The position numbers and the translations under genes are program-made. This document shows positions 47,802 to 62,585 of a stretch of DNA of 64,000 nucleotides, piece after piece (within the stretch, counting starts at the first letter, position 1; each line of letters starts with the position of its first letter). Where the stretch lies: contig NC_060111.1 in NCBI RefSeq assembly GCF_021155765.1, positions 4,058,481-4,122,480 of the forward strand, given 5' to 3'. The notes under the pieces were generated by a model that worked only from the letters and a program-made list of their open reading frames with translations, searched no databases and was not told where the DNA came from. The stretch is from Diprion similis. Taxonomy: Eukaryota; Arthropoda; Insecta; Hymenoptera; Diprionidae.

Positions 47802-47827
47802 GTTTTTTTTTTTTTTTTTTTTTTTTT
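47802..47827. repeat. Poly-T tract
   Basis: Run of about 26 T in the NimA-Ance spacer. Confidence 0.8.
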
Positions 47828-50800
47828 CTTTTCTTCAATTACTTTTTATTTCGTGCAACGCAGACGTTTTAATATTGCGCGCAAGACGTACAAGCTGCCC
47901 GGTTTTTATTTCACGTAATGTAATGCGCTGCGTGTTATCATCATTATAAAAGTGATCGTGAGAATAGACCGAATGATGCTGAGGACAACGATTGTTGTGC
48001 AACATGTTTGTATAATAAACGTTGGTAAAATATAACGGCTTTGTTTTGATTGGGTTTAATTACTCAGGATCAGACAGATGTGTCCAATTGAATTTCTGAC
48101 ACATATTTTATTCGTCTAGTTTCCACTTTTATGTTTTTAATTTAAAACAGTGTTGGAATTTAGAGAAAGATAAGATTGAAATTGGCAAAAAAAATAAAAA
48201 ATAAGAGGAAAAACAAAGAAAAATTAAACAAATGTAATCACACACTTGTCAAGTAAATCATCCGCTTGAGCTGCATTAATAATAATAATCCTTACAACGA
48301 TTTAACAAATTACTCGCTCGTTAAGATCTTCAGCGTGTAATGCAAATTTTTCGCTCTTAGAACAAACTGAGTTATGAAGAAATTTAACGTCCGTTCACCG
48401 TTGTTGCAGATTCTTTCAACCAGGGCAAGGCTGGAGATTAAAATCGGATCAAACACTGTGTATTTGTGCTTCCGCAGTACCTGCCAAAAAAGTTTGGCAA
48501 TGAAATTGAATAACGATTAGAATTTCACGACCCAAAAAATGATTATAATTGATGCAGTGATCTACTGCTTATTTCGAGTTAACGAGCGCGATTTTACGTA
48601 ACCTGACAATTCACAACCATCATCATCGTTATCATCATGATTTCTGTTATAATTTTCAACGGATACGATTAAATTCTTTTTACAGAATAAATAATAAATC
48701 GTAATTTCGCTTCATTCAATTTTCGGAAGAACAAAAAAGCAAACGAGTCAGTTTCGACTGAACGATGAATGAAAACAGCATAGATACGCCTAGATTTATC
48801 TAACAAGAGTAACTAGCTGTCAGTTGATGTGGTAATCTGTTCATTGCGCACTTGTAATGATAAATAACACGTTACACATTGCGCACCTGTATATAATATA
48901 ATATTAATATCTCTCGTAATCGTGCAGCACGATCGTGCGTAGTTTCGTAAATTCAATTTATCAAGAACTTAATAACGACGAGAAATTAATCACCATACTA
49001 TATATCAATTCGTTGTAACATCGGTAATATCATCGACTGGCTGTACGTGTATGTACACACATGTATCATCCTAACACATATCTAAGCTTGTTAGAGTCAA
49101 ACTTCGCGCCAACGATACGTTATTGAATAATTTATACCCGTAAGACACGCAAGTTTAACGCTTCTTCCAGAAGCTCAAACAGTCGCAAACTATAAGTTAA
49201 CGTTCGAAAGTTTGGTAAAAATTTTAAGGACAAAACGAAATAATCTTTATCTCTTATCTCAATAAAAAACGAGCTTTTCCTTAAGTAAAATTTTCTTCAC
49301 AATAATTAGAGAAGTAAAAAAAAAAGAAGAACCAGCACCTACTTACTTTGATTTAAAAGCTTCCCTTATCGGCGAAAGTTCAGTCAACTTCGGACGATCC
49401 TTGCTCCCTGAATCGTAAGTCGAGGGGTTGATTTCGTCCGGTTATCCGTTTAAGGGGCACCTTTTCCAAAGCACAAAACGCAGCTTCCGTTCTACGGACG
49501 GGATCACAACGTCAGAAAAGCACGACACAGACGCAACTACGAACTGCGACATGCGGTTGGTTTGAAACGTCGGAAGGCACTCGAGGCACAATGAACTCGA
49601 CGATGAACCGACCCTCCGACCCTCCGGCTTCACTCTTCTAGCACTAAACTGCGGCACCATGGAGAAGCTCGACAATACGTGATGACGGATCCAGCGGGGG
49701 CGACTCGTCTCGACTCCATCTTTCTCTTCTCTCTTTCTCTCTTTCTCTCTCGTTGAGGCATCGTTACGTCGTCGAATGAAGAGGCCCAACAACCGTCGAC
49801 GTATTGGTTGAACAGTTCGGCAGTAACTGATTCTACAAGAAACAGCGTTTCCACGATGGGGTCGAGGGTCCAATCGACCTCTCGCTACTGTTGCGTGAAC
49901 ATTTTAACCATCGATGATTTACCATCCATGTTGCATCCTGATTGCCACGAGCAAACGTCCTCCTCTAGCTCCATGACCACAATTGTCTTCCACAAGACCG
50001 AACCAACGGCATAACACGAGTTGCGCAACGTGATTTGAACTCACTGATCGACCTTTGACCTCCTTCTCCTCATACCTTGTCTTATTAATGCACCTCGTGA
50101 GCACTTTTACTTTCTCCGTACCTTGTAGTACGTCTTTTCTGCAGAGTTTCTGTCATTGTTCACCCGCGACTTGTGCTGAACTTCGTAATGTGAATTACCA
50201 GCACTCCTTGTTGCTGGTCTATGATTATACGTTCACCGTAACCCGTGGTACACGACAATGACAACAAATGTCAAGGTTATTAGCTTCGCTGGTTAGTCGA
50301 GGCTTGGGAAATTAGATAATCTGGCTAAATCGAACTGGCACATCGAAATGCCAGTCGATCGTAATTGCTTGTAACAGGTTAGCGTACTGGAAGGAGGAAT
50401 GGTGGATACCATGGACTGAAAAACGGTTACAGAAGCCATAATGTAGGAACATTAAACGTGCTCCAACGTCAACGTTAGATCTCGTCAAAATTGACGTCAG
50501 GAAGACTTACTCTTTAATACTGTTTCCAATCCATTATGTCTACCCAACAACACGATTAGTTCAGGTGAGTCAACAACCGGTCACGACAATTCGAGAAGCG
50601 AGACTATAAATCACTTCACAACCGTTTCTGAAGTCAGTTATTCTGAATAATGCTTTTACTGTATAGTAAAATTGTCAAACGATCAAATGTGACTGATCGT
50701 GACTATAAATATCGATACGACCCAGAATAGAAGGGAACACCTCAGATCGTATCGTGGATAAGCGAATTCGAAAGTGGTTGCATTGTGCGCTGCATTGACG

Positions 50801-53800
50801 TTGAATCATCGTTTCAAAAAATGGAGGTCGTGGATGAATTGGATAAAGATGATGACGAGCTCAAGGCCCGGCTCTAAATTCACTGGGCATGTTTGTCGAG
50901 GGGTTCGTAGTGTTCAAGTGTCGTTCAGACAATCTGCCGTAAGTCAACTGGACCGATGAACTCCGAAGGATGTCACTCCTCGAGGTTTGCAATGGCCGCG
51001 GGATGCGCTACGAAAATAATTGCTTGATTACACTCAATGCTTGGTCAATTTATTTATAATACGCAGGGTCGGATAAGAACCAATGGCGTAGTAATTCGCG
51101 TCTTCTTTTGTCATCCGGTCGTTTTTGGTGCGATCAATTGTGAAGTAAAAGTGGTCTCAAGTCTCAAAAACTGTCGAGAATGACGCATATCATCGTATTC
51201 GGATACCTACTTGTTTGCCACTGGTTCAAGTTCTCCCCAAATTTGAAAAAAAAAACCTAAAATTCGAATAACATTCGTGAATGAACAAACAACCATGTAC
51301 TTATTAATTATTTATGCTCTCTCATATTTTATTATTTTTTTTATTATACTTGCATCCAGGGTTAAAAGCAGAGTTTTTAGTATCTAAATTACGTGCAGGT
51401 AAAATGAAAACAGAAAATATTATAACAGTGACATTAATGTTGAATAAACAACTCTGAGGTGAATCACTCGGCATTAATTTCGGTCACATGCATTTCGACA
51501 AAACTTGTTTAAAATTCTACTCGATTTTGCAATTCAACGATGGGTGACATATTTTGAGAGATTAAAACTTGTTTACTATTATGAACGTACCTTGTAACCT
51601 TTTTCCAATTCTTGTGTAATTCTTACATCGTTGTCAACAATTTCACGATAAGAAATGAAGAAATTTTCTAATCACATCGTCGAGATGAAAAAATACAAAC
51701 TTCTCGCGCGAAGAGATTTTACCAAAAATTTGAGGATAGGGATTAGAGTGGAAGTTTGGTTTACCGATTAACCAATAGATTCTTATCTTTTTTTTACCCA
51801 TAAACGATTGGCTTTGTCTTCTCATTCATCAATTTCCCAAATCCAAAATTTATTATTAACTAATTTGGGGATTAACATGCACTGTAAACCAGACATTTAA
51901 TTTATTATTCCTTAATTTTATAATTTCACTTAATTTATTCTGTTGATGAAAAAAGAGTCAAGATAATTATGTATATACGTTTAAATACTATAATTATGTT
52001 ACTACGTATGTATGACGTCACCGTAACCATGCTGCACGTACTTTATACGTATCAAACTTGGGGTGATATTCACGTCAAGAGAATCGTGTAACATTAATTT
52101 ATGAATATTTAAACAGTGATCAGTTACGCTGTGAGAAATACCTGGATAATTAAGAAATACTGATGATTTATCATGTATTCTTTTTCTTTTAAATTTGTTC
52201 ACTCCTATCGCTTAGGTTATAATTTCCAACACGCTTGGATAGAATTATAATAAATGAGTTATCGTCTATAATTAAACATCTATCACATCTATTATTCGTA
52301 TATTATAATCAATGAGAGAGACGCAATACTCGATTAATATTCAGAAGGAGATACGTGAAGAAGAATTTATGCGAAGTATGATATATGGATCTAATAAAAA
52401 GGGTTTATAAATAAGTTCTAAATTGATATACAGACGAATCGATAAAACCAGAGGAAAATAAAGGAAATGATATTTTATTTCCACAGAGTTTGAATTTTCT
52501 ATTCGAGAAAAAGAGCAGAAGTAAAATTTGGCTCAATTTTAAGGACGAGAGTTTCCGATCCGATTTTTTTTAAATTAAAGCCAGTTGACGATACGACGAG
52601 TAATATATAACGTTTGTAATGCACTTGTTTCGGAGAAGATGAGGGTCTAAAAATATGAGGGCCATGCAGGCCGTCCCTTTATTAGATTGTCGGCTAATTC
52701 TGTGCCCTTCGCCTACACGTAGATCAGAGGAAGAAAATTACGTTGCTTACAGAGTCTGACCCGAAACTTTTGAAATCCTAGAAGCGAGTCGAAGTTTAAT
52801 TTTGAAAAATTGGCGTCAAAGGTAAATAAAATAGTTGAATCAAAAGCGGTAATCTGAGACGAAATTTCAACCCTTTCTAATCTATCATGTCAAAAGAATT
52901 TATTGAGTGAAAAAAAATTTTGTAGAATTTAAAAAAGAGAGAATAATAGATGGTGAAAATTTTTCTCGTGAAGATATAAAAATTTCTACACCTACACATT
53001 CTTGAACGTTAAACCGCGGCAATAATTAGTGAAAACTGGCGAAGCGTAGTAATTACGTAATACAAAGATAAAAAATAACACACAGTTATTGCATAATCGT
53101 CGATGCGGTTCTGAATTCAAAGTTTGAATTTAGCGCGTGACCTCATATTTCGAACGAGTTTTTTTTTTATGGATGAATATAAAAGGGTGAAAAACTAAGA
53201 CTCGATTCCTTCAGCGTCAAATATGCGGCAATTGTTGCAACGACGGTGGTTTTAAAGTGCGTACGTTTCTTACGTTTCTTTCTCTCGTGCGCAAGTAGCG
53301 CACGGTTTATACTGACGTAACCGGCAACTGCCTTACCGACTACTTCCGGTTTCTCTGTTATATACATATAAGAATGGTAGAATTATTGCAGGCATGTGCG
53401 CTTTGCCGAAGAATTCCAGGAGCGAAATTTATGTGCACTGGCCTCGATAATAATATCTCCTTACTTTTTTACACTGTTATACACACACTTTTGCAACTTG
53501 TAAGCATTTCACATCCGAGCAGCTGCCTACCTACGTATTAAACGTATTTATGTATAGGTACGTTATAATATATCTGGACGTGTACGTTGCGACAACGTTG
53601 AAGGAACACGCATCATCCATTCACCGTTAAAGCAGCGTATAACCATTTAGGTACAACGATCACGAATTCCTGTCTTCTCTCTTTTTATTTTCTTTCTCCT
53701 TTTTCCATCAGGTTTAACACTGCTGACCCTTTGAGCAGGAGATATTCAAATTTATAGTTTATTTTATAACCAAGAGCTGTGGTTACTTCGCTCTGGTTTG

Positions 53801-54794
53801 CACGAAAAGGGATAAATTTTACGCGAAGAAAGTTGAAACCTCGAAATAAAATTTCTCTCTACAAAATATATTTCAAGTGATATTAAATTTTCCCGCCTAA
53901 ATTCGAAGCTTAACAAAAATGATTGAATAAGTTTTCCTATCAAAAACTAAATTTCAGCTTATCGAATTGGTAAGAAAATTATACAACTGAATCGAATAAT
54001 CGATAATAAAAATTCCAGATCGTCGAATGATTTCCAATAAACTACCAAGATCGAACTTTCCAAGTTTCAAAATCGAAAATATTACGATATTATACCGAAA
54101 AATGAAATCGATTTACCCGAATTCTAATTGAAGCCCTAAATAAATGTTGACAGGTCCGCATGTAATAAATAATGGTGGATTTATGGTCTTTGAGAAAGCA
54201 GCCTGCTCTTAAATCACTGCCACAATTACCTAAACAACAACAACAGAAATATAAAAGGAAGTAAATAAATAAAAAATAAAAAAAAAAATAAATAAATAAA
54301 AAACGAAAAAAGTTCGAAGAAGGAAAAGAGAGAGGGAGGGGAAAAAAATGCAAAAATGTGTTCGCGTGTCCGTATATAGAGAGGCGGATATCCCCCAAGC
54401 ATTGTTCCCGTGACATTTCGTGCTGTAGAATTGCGCGTCGACTTCCACTTCGGGCGAGTTTCAACTTCCACTCGACAGTTCTCGCCGACTTAAGTCGTAA
54501 TAACGGTTACGTAGTCGATTCGAGACGCTGGACCAGTTTTCGGTGCATCGTCCTGATCCCGATCCGCACCTTTTCCTGCCTCAGCCTTCCCCGCAATCAA
54601 CTTCATCCGCACGCTTTGCCTCACACTCACTGGCACACCGCAATACACAGTCGAATCCAACAAGCGATTTTCGAATCGCTCCCGGCGGAAATTACCGTTT
54701 CTCTTTCACCGAACGTCGGTGAAGATCGAGCCGACGTCAACTGTCGAGGGAGAGAAACACGTGCTTGGAATTGCGAAAAATGTCACGCAGCTAT

Positions 54795-54809
54795 GGCGCC
54801 ATCTGGTGG
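54795..54809 (-). promoter_or_regulatory. CTCF-like insulator site
   Basis: Minus strand reads CCACCAGATGGCGCC, which fits the conserved CTCF core CCASYAGRKGGCRS at every position. It lies in the spacer between NimA and the Ance-3-like gene, about 0.65 kb beyond the 3' end of the latter. Boundary function is inferred. Confidence 0.55.
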
Positions 54810-55459
54810 TGTAAAGTCGACCTTCAACTTCCCCATATTTAATTTTAAAACATCTTTTTCGACGGATTTTTTACTCCGTTTTCATCCCATTTGCAGCAAC
54901 TAAAGCCTCACACCTTGCACTAAGTTTTCTGTATTATCGTACTTGCAAAAATCGACTCAAAACAGTTCGATTACAGTTCGCTCTTCGGCGCCATATTGGT
55001 CAGCCACATTGCGCAGTAATTTCATATAGTCACACTGAGAAATATTTCATCTGTTACAGTTTATTTGTACCAGAAATATTTTTGTATAATCGCTGTATTG
55101 CTACAATATAACGGTATAAATATTATACAGTAACTATAACTAGAAATTTTTCTCAGCACACGGTAGAACCTCGTTTTTTTGGAACGGCTAACATTTTCGA
55201 TGTGCAGATTTCACGGATCATACACGATTCTACTGTTCATCTACTCGTTTTTAATACTTTATCAATTCCAACCACTGTTTGGATTGTTGTTGTTATTTTA
55301 TTTATTTTTTTTTTCGTTTTTTCGAAAATGAACCGATTCTTTTCTCTGTACAATGAGGTCGTTCGATAAGCTGATGAATCAGGCGGGTTACAATTGCGTT
55401 GAGCCTAACAAAAAGAAGAGAGTTTTCCGGCTAATGAGCACGACGTATCCTAATTATTT

Positions 55460-58400
55460 TCATAGGTGAACGATCGCGCTTTGAAGAGAAGACATTAAGC
55501 AACCGGCGAGCGCAATGATCGTGATTAGCAAGGTGCAGGTGGGCGACTCGATGGTGAATGCAGAGTTGTAAAATCCGCTTCCGTAGACCTGAAGTCCGGC
55601 CGTTTCAATGCTCCGTTTGCAGTAATCTCCATCTGGAATCACAGAGTTAAATGTCGTCAGTGTGAAACGCAATAAAAATGCGGTGAAAACGCCGCGGGAG
55701 GCGATTGCTGTCTGCGATTCCGCGCACGGAGTGCAAAAAGGTGACGAAATGCGCGCTTTTAACGAGAACAGGAAGTGCAGATCGACAAGATGAGGTACCC
55801 GAATACATAATGCAGATCGCGAATTTTTCCGCCTTCCGGATGTATGCACCGCATGTATGCAAATCTTTGCCACTTTTCTTTCTGCGCTTATACGAAGGCT
55901 TGGCAGGTTCAAATAATGCTGCGCGTTTCGCGTACTGATTCGCATCGGAATTCGCGCATGGCGATCAAAGCTAAGAAGACTGCGTGAGAAATGACGCGGA
56001 AAGTGACTACAGATTTTTTTTTTTTAATATTCTCTAGTTGAGGGTGACGGAAAGTTGTAAACAAATTCATTTGATTATGAAAATATTAAAAAGCTACGGA
56101 ATTCGTTGTAGATTCATGGAAAAGAATTTCTTTCAAGTCACTCGAAAAAAATTTTAATAGATGTGAATTTTTTTAGTTCAAAGAGTTTTAAAGCTGAAAA
56201 AAATCCATCAGATTCTACCTTCCCTCATTTTCATCAATATTCGATTTTCTAAGATCACATTCAAAAGAAAAATCAATTCTTACGTAGAAACTGTAGAAAA
56301 TAATTGGCCCTGGTCTAAACAAAATAAGCCAAAGTAGAGTGAATTCGATGGAATCTGATGGATTTTTCTCAAAATCTTGCAAATACCTTGAATGAGTTAA
56401 AAAATTTTCGGAAAATCATAGACTCACCGTAAGTCCACCCGACGAGTTCACCAGTCCTGAGGTTTTCGGTTCTGAGCCAGTCTTCAAGAGGCCTGAAAAA
56501 TTCCCTGAGAGCATCGCCATCGAGTCTGACTTCCCCCGTGGCTTCTTGCAGTGTCTCCTGCCACGGAATGGACGATCCTTTCTCCATTAATCTCCTATAA
56601 TGACCAAAGAGCCATCGGTATTAATTAAAAAATATTCGATGCGTTATGCCACAGGACGACTTTGGCTGGCCGCAGGCGCTCCTCTATAAACTGAACGATC
56701 AAACCGCCTGAATGCGTTCTAAATTTATGGCCAAAATTTCATGCGTTTAATACCTGGAGCTATATCACTGGCCGAATGATTATAAATTCGTAAACGTATA
56801 CAGATACGTGTAGATATTCATCTGCGGTGGTATATAAATCATCGAATCACTTTCATAAATTCCTTTCCTCGCGATTTTTAAAACTTTGCATTTTTTCCGT
56901 TTCATTTTTACTATTTTTTTCTTTTTATACCACTGGTACCCTCGTTACGTTCTCATTAATCAACCAGCTAACTCAGAATCTTATCTATTACTCAAATCAG
57001 GCTGCATTAACGCAGGACGCAGTACCAAAAACGGTGATTAAGAATTCCTCGATATTACGATAAACTAAGTATAAGGACGTAAATAATAATAACATAAAAA
57101 AAAAACAAATAAAAAAAAAAAAATAATAGGTACACATTAACGTAGAAATCAAAATCTACATCTTTGCCAATAAACAACTAATTGGTGTAATAAATGTTCG
57201 ATCGGAATAGATATTGATATATCGTGGATAGATCTCACCGATTTCTCGATTACATCTTATAAACGATTATAGACAGAATGAAATATTCTTCAGGCAGAAA
57301 AAAAAAAACCAAAAAAAAAAAGGAAAAGAAACGAATATTAAAAAATAGAAATGCAGAATGGAAATAACTATGGCATAATCGCGCGTGTGAATCGTTACGA
57401 GATCCATGGCCTGAGGTTTTTTGATGTTCCAATTAATGAGGCCGATGAAAAAAAAAAAAATATATAACCATGGTTTCGTGGCTACCTCGTCTATCAAAGG
57501 CGTTAAATTTCCCTGAATAAACCACGCACACGTGGAATGACTGTTTTAATCGGTTCAGAGTAAAGATTGATATCGCAAATGGGGATTTATTATTATTACA
57601 GAGGGGATTCCGTGCGTTGAGGCAGGTCGTTTCTTCATCGAGCCCACAGATCGAGCTTTGCGGTAAATTTGCATGAAAAATCTGGAATTCCTCGACCTTA
57701 TAACATACCGCGTGTAATAATTTGCCAACGACGTGACGCAACGACGCATCTCCTCACCTTCACCTTCCCGATCAACATCGAGCGATCGCATCGGCGAAGC
57801 GCAATTGAACGATTATTATTTCGATCAGGATGATAAAGAAATTTACATTCCAGTATCGTGTGGATGAATCTTGGTATAATTTAATGATTGGTCATGTAGC
57901 CTTCCGCAAATGATATAATGATCCGTGGTTAACGGTGACGAAAATTCCGACGCGTTGGTACCGATGGTACCGGTTCTTTACCCATAATTTAAAAAAAAAA
58001 GAAAAAATTTCTCGATGCACCGCGAGCTTCACGATGGTGGAAACGCAACGCCGTTGCTCAACGCTGTGTTTATATTGAACGATAATTATTCGAATCACAG
58101 ATTTTTACCTTATTCCCGAACTACTGAGCTACGGAATGATTTGGAAAGAGGAAATGTCAGTCTTTCGATGAGAGTAAAGGTTGAATTTACTTTTCTGAAG
58201 GTGATTGGTTGGCCGAAAATTCATACATTTTATAGATTTGTAATAGAGTAAAATCAATCGAATTATATATACTAGATTTCTAGTAATTTTCAGATCGTTT
58301 GAAACGAAAGATCGATGTCTAAGCTTTTTATTGCAATTTTAGTATACTCAAGTTTTCTATTTTTCAAGAGATAACGTAATTCGTAGTTGAAGAATATGAT

Positions 58401-61400
58401 AATTCGTTGAATATTCAATGTACGACGATCTCGCAATAAAATTGATAAAAATTATCGATAACCTTTGGCCAACGAACCCCCCCCCACCCCCTCGATAATA
58501 ATAAAAATAAATAAATTAATGCAATAACGAATTTCAATACAGCTTTAGAAATATCTATAACGAAATTGGATTTATTAGTTAAGTTGTAAACTCAGGAATC
58601 AATAAAGACACGTTGCGATAGACGGTGCTACACGTCTGCAGTGTGAAGTTGTAAACGGGTATGAAATTGAGATCGTTTACGGGTGAAAATTACGCAGGTA
58701 GCGCCTATAAGACGTTGGCCAAGAAGCGATAATTTCTGATTGCAAAGAATAATCTGCATTTGAGAAATAACAAGTTGCAGTTTGTGAGCTCGGAAATTGC
58801 CATTTTTACTTCTCTCGCTATATACGCGAATACCAGTTTCATTACAATTTATGGTTAAAAACAATTTCTTAAAAGATTCGGGAGCAACCCGAAACGATAA
58901 ATTGAAAGATAAAGGAAGTGGGCTGCGGTATAAACATAGAATTTAGATAAAAAGTGGGTTGTTTTATCCTTGCCGAAATTTTACAGTGAATCCTGTAATA
59001 AATTATATCGTTTTGAACGTCGATCTTTCGTCGATGAAATATATCGAGTGAAATATTTTTTTCTCTCAACTAACTAATAACCATACATCTATATATATAT
59101 ATATTTATAACGTAGTGACTTACTGCATTCTTGAATACGTGGCTAAAAGTTGAGCAACTCGATATACAACATATAATTTCTAACATGTATCTGGTATATA
59201 AGTAAAAGTTATTAGCAGGTAGAAATCATCAGGACTTTCAAGACTGATTACGCGTATTTATGGATTCTCGATTCTCGAGTGTCCGTCCAACGCCTGTAAC
59301 GAAAGATTTGCTAAACAAAATCGGCTCATACGTCACAATATTTTTTCCTTTTCTTTTTTTTTTTTGTCTGCTACTTGTTCTTCACACTTGAATTACTTCG
59401 AGGAGCAATAATTCCCGCTGTATGGGGAACTCGGGTAGGTATAGGTATGAATCAGCGAATTCCTATGAGGTAATTTATGAATTTTATAATTTCCGGTTCG
59501 CAGGGGAAATCGGCACTCTCCTGTTGCGCCCCGCCGATTGGCTGCCGGTTTCGCAAGGAATAGGACGCTGCTGTAACACGACTTTAATGCGACACTTTAC
59601 AAGGTACACGTACACATATACCGATACCGATTTAAGCGACGTGAGAAAATAACACCGGCATGGCATAGTATACAGGCACGTGTGAACAATTGAAAAACGT
59701 TGCATTATCTGTGTAATGAGGGGTTCGACGCAATCAACTGCGATCGGCACTGCAAGTACAGCTTTCGTTCGGTCTCCGCAGCTCGACTCGCGAAACGGTT
59801 TCAGGGTGTAATTTCCGCTCTCTGTGTCGGCACATTCATTATTTAATTAATTTTCTTTTTTTATTCTCATTACTCTCGATCGCTCCTGGACAAAACGTCG
59901 AGTGTTGGACTGCCGATCGTGATCGCGATCGCGAGATCGTTTCAACAACGGTCCACTTTCTTCGAGCGATTTGAGTTCCTGCAAGGAAGTATTAACCGGA
60001 CAACGTGTAATCCGTATCGCGGTTGCGTAACGCCGATCACCGATCGGCTCACCGAATCGGTATTATAATACTTCGTGACACGTGAGCTGAGAATTGACCG
60101 AGCTTTCAAGATCATCTTGCAGGAAATTCTCGGGTTATAGGAGCTTCTTTGGATCGATTTTACTGACGGATCTGCACGTTGTTAATACCGATCTCGAAGA
60201 AAGGAGTTGTCTCATTTTCTTTATCGCACTCACCATGTTCAAGAACGGCGAAACTTTGATGGCCAAAAAAAAAAAAAGACTTTCATGACGACATAAATTG
60301 CAACTTTGCGTAACGATCTCGCTACCAGTTTGAATCGCGCTTGCTTATTATCTCGAGCCTTTCTCACCGGTTTAAGTTTTGGTTTAAATCGCAGAAAAGC
60401 AATTGCTATGCAACCTTCTGATAACGAGGGGAGATCGTTTTCGAGAGGAGAAAAATCGGCAAGACGAAATACCGATTTCATCAACGTATTAGACGAGTGA
60501 ATTTGATTATCATTGTATAAATTGTACCGATATATACCTAAGGTGAATTACAATGGCGAGTGATTTGCTCGATTGCAAACGATCGAGGGTAATTCCACCG
60601 CCTAGGATCTGATTATTTCAATCGAGTGTAATTTCCATTGTCGATCGATGATTGGCTCGAGTCGAGATGCTGTTTCAGAATTGCAACAATGAATGATAGT
60701 TCGCCATTTATCACGTGGCGAGTCGAATTGCTTGGAATTTTATTGGACAGGTTTCGAGCGATCGGATCCCGGACCTTAAACCGTGGACAGGAAAAGTTTG
60801 AACAACGATTTTTAAAAACGCAAACAATTTTTTCCCCGCCTTGTTTTACCTTTCGAAGACTGCAGGCGATCTGCATTATTTGCATCGTGATCCACTTGTT
60901 TTTGCACAATTAATTCGCAAGGAATTTGTGCTGGTATTTTGTTATCGCTCGTACAAATCTTGAAAAATACCAAATTCCTCGGAATAAAAATCGAATGAAT
61001 GTTAATATCACCTACGAGAGTTGAAGGAGACAGAATTCGGAAAGGTCAAAGCCTCCTAAACATTCTTCGCGAATCGTAATATACCAAAAGAATTTGCTAT
61101 ATTCTTAATTATAGCAGAAACCAGGCAAGTCCCACGCGTTTAGTCTCATCTCGTATCCGGGTTCGAAAATATTTTACCATACCTTTCAGTGCATTGCTCA
61201 ATACACCGATCTGTCAATAGAAACGAACATCTTCTTAATATTATCGAATCGTTATCGGATTTTATTGCGAACGAGAGAATAAAGCAAAATAAAATTTATA
61301 CTTCCTACCAGGATTCGCATCATACTTTATTTTCTATTTTACGATCTAAAATTTCCTTTGTGTCTTTTTTTTTTTTCACTAAAATATCGACTGTTTAAGT

Positions 61401-62554
61401 TAAAACACGATCTTCAATCAAAAGTTTTTTAAACCGTTTTTATTCAATATATACCAGAAAAGGACGAGGATTTGACAAAAAAAAAAATAATTAATCCGAA
61501 AATATCGTCTCCAAATTTGAAGTACCTAGTAATAAATTAATTTCAAAAACAAAAAAAAAACAAAATATACATATATAAATATATAAATCTGAAACACTTG
61601 ACGGAATTTTTTGATTTTTTTTGCAAAACACGTTTTGGTTGACTGAAAAATTGCTTTATCGTACGATAAATTTTCTCTGTTACGTTTGACGAGGTGAAAC
61701 AAAAAAACAAAAAAAAAAAAAAAATCGCTTAGATTCGTTACGTCAGCTGCATTGTTTAGACTACTCAACTTGGCAGTGTATGGATATACATGCATACAGA
61801 CGCATAATTCCTAATTTGCATAGGTAGTCGCTGGCTTGTCTTACTCTCGGCGTTTTGTCCGTTGGATATATTGCGGAGGGTGTGCGGCAGCGGGCTTTCC
61901 GCTGGCGCAAGTCGGCCGCAAATGCGGCTCTTAACGTGGGAATTTACACACATATATGTAATATGTTACAACGTTGAGACAATTCCCGCGTATGTTAGAC
62001 GACTTTGCATATTATAATATAGGCATAACGGCATGCACGAGGTCCTTAATTCGTCTCGGTTCTCCGCGTCTCTTTCAATCCTCGGTTTATTCGCAACTTT
62101 GCGAATGTGGGCCGCGTTGCAACGCGGTTCGCACAACAGCTTCTCGCTCAATCGCGATCGGAGATCTAACCGATATCTGCAACCGGCTGTTACAACGTGC
62201 AGAAGGGAAACCAGAGCAGCAACGAGGACCGAATCCGTGTTTCACAGCATAATCTATAGATCCTTCTACATTATTTCCTAACGCGTTAATCACCTTCGTC
62301 AGGTTGTATGTAACGCTTTACACAGCCATCGTGATCGTAATTGATCTATGGCTCGACGACGATTCCCTCGGGATTATTTCACCGATTTTATGTCAATTTT
62401 TTCGATTCTTTAGTTTTGTTATTATCATCGTCATCGTTTTTTTTTCGCCTGGACACTTTCCAATTCGAATGATTTATACGTTTTACGCTTTGCTTTTTGC
62501 GGTGGATATAATTTATGCCGGGGACGATTTTAGTAACTCGATATCCTTGGATTG

Positions 62555-62585
<31 letters not shown>

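Larger units (their letters stand above)
45415..55459. other. 10-kb gene-poor spacer between NimA and Ance-3-like gene
   Basis: No coding exon that I can support. A good acceptor (gctgcag) 28 bp before the NimA ATG on the minus strand suggests a non-coding 5' exon somewhere here. Open frames of 143 codons (49442-49873, minus) and 181 codons (54358-54903, plus) show low-complexity, domain-free translations and were not accepted. The spacer contains poly-T at 47802-47827, a CT-rich run near 49720-49760 and a CTCF-like site at 54795. Confidence 0.5.

Noticed and set aside
49442-49873. 143-codon minus-strand frame upstream of NimA
   Set aside because: Low-complexity Arg/Ser-rich translation around a CT-rich run; no domain. 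At most 5' UTR or promoter DNA.
54358-54903. 181-codon plus-strand frame
   Set aside because: No domain or conserved pattern, and it runs across the CTCF-like site; chance frame in a GC-richer patch.
55705-55938. Frames overlapping the last Ance-3-like intron
   Set aside because: The exon ends at 55632 by a clear acceptor and correct phase; upstream frames are intronic.
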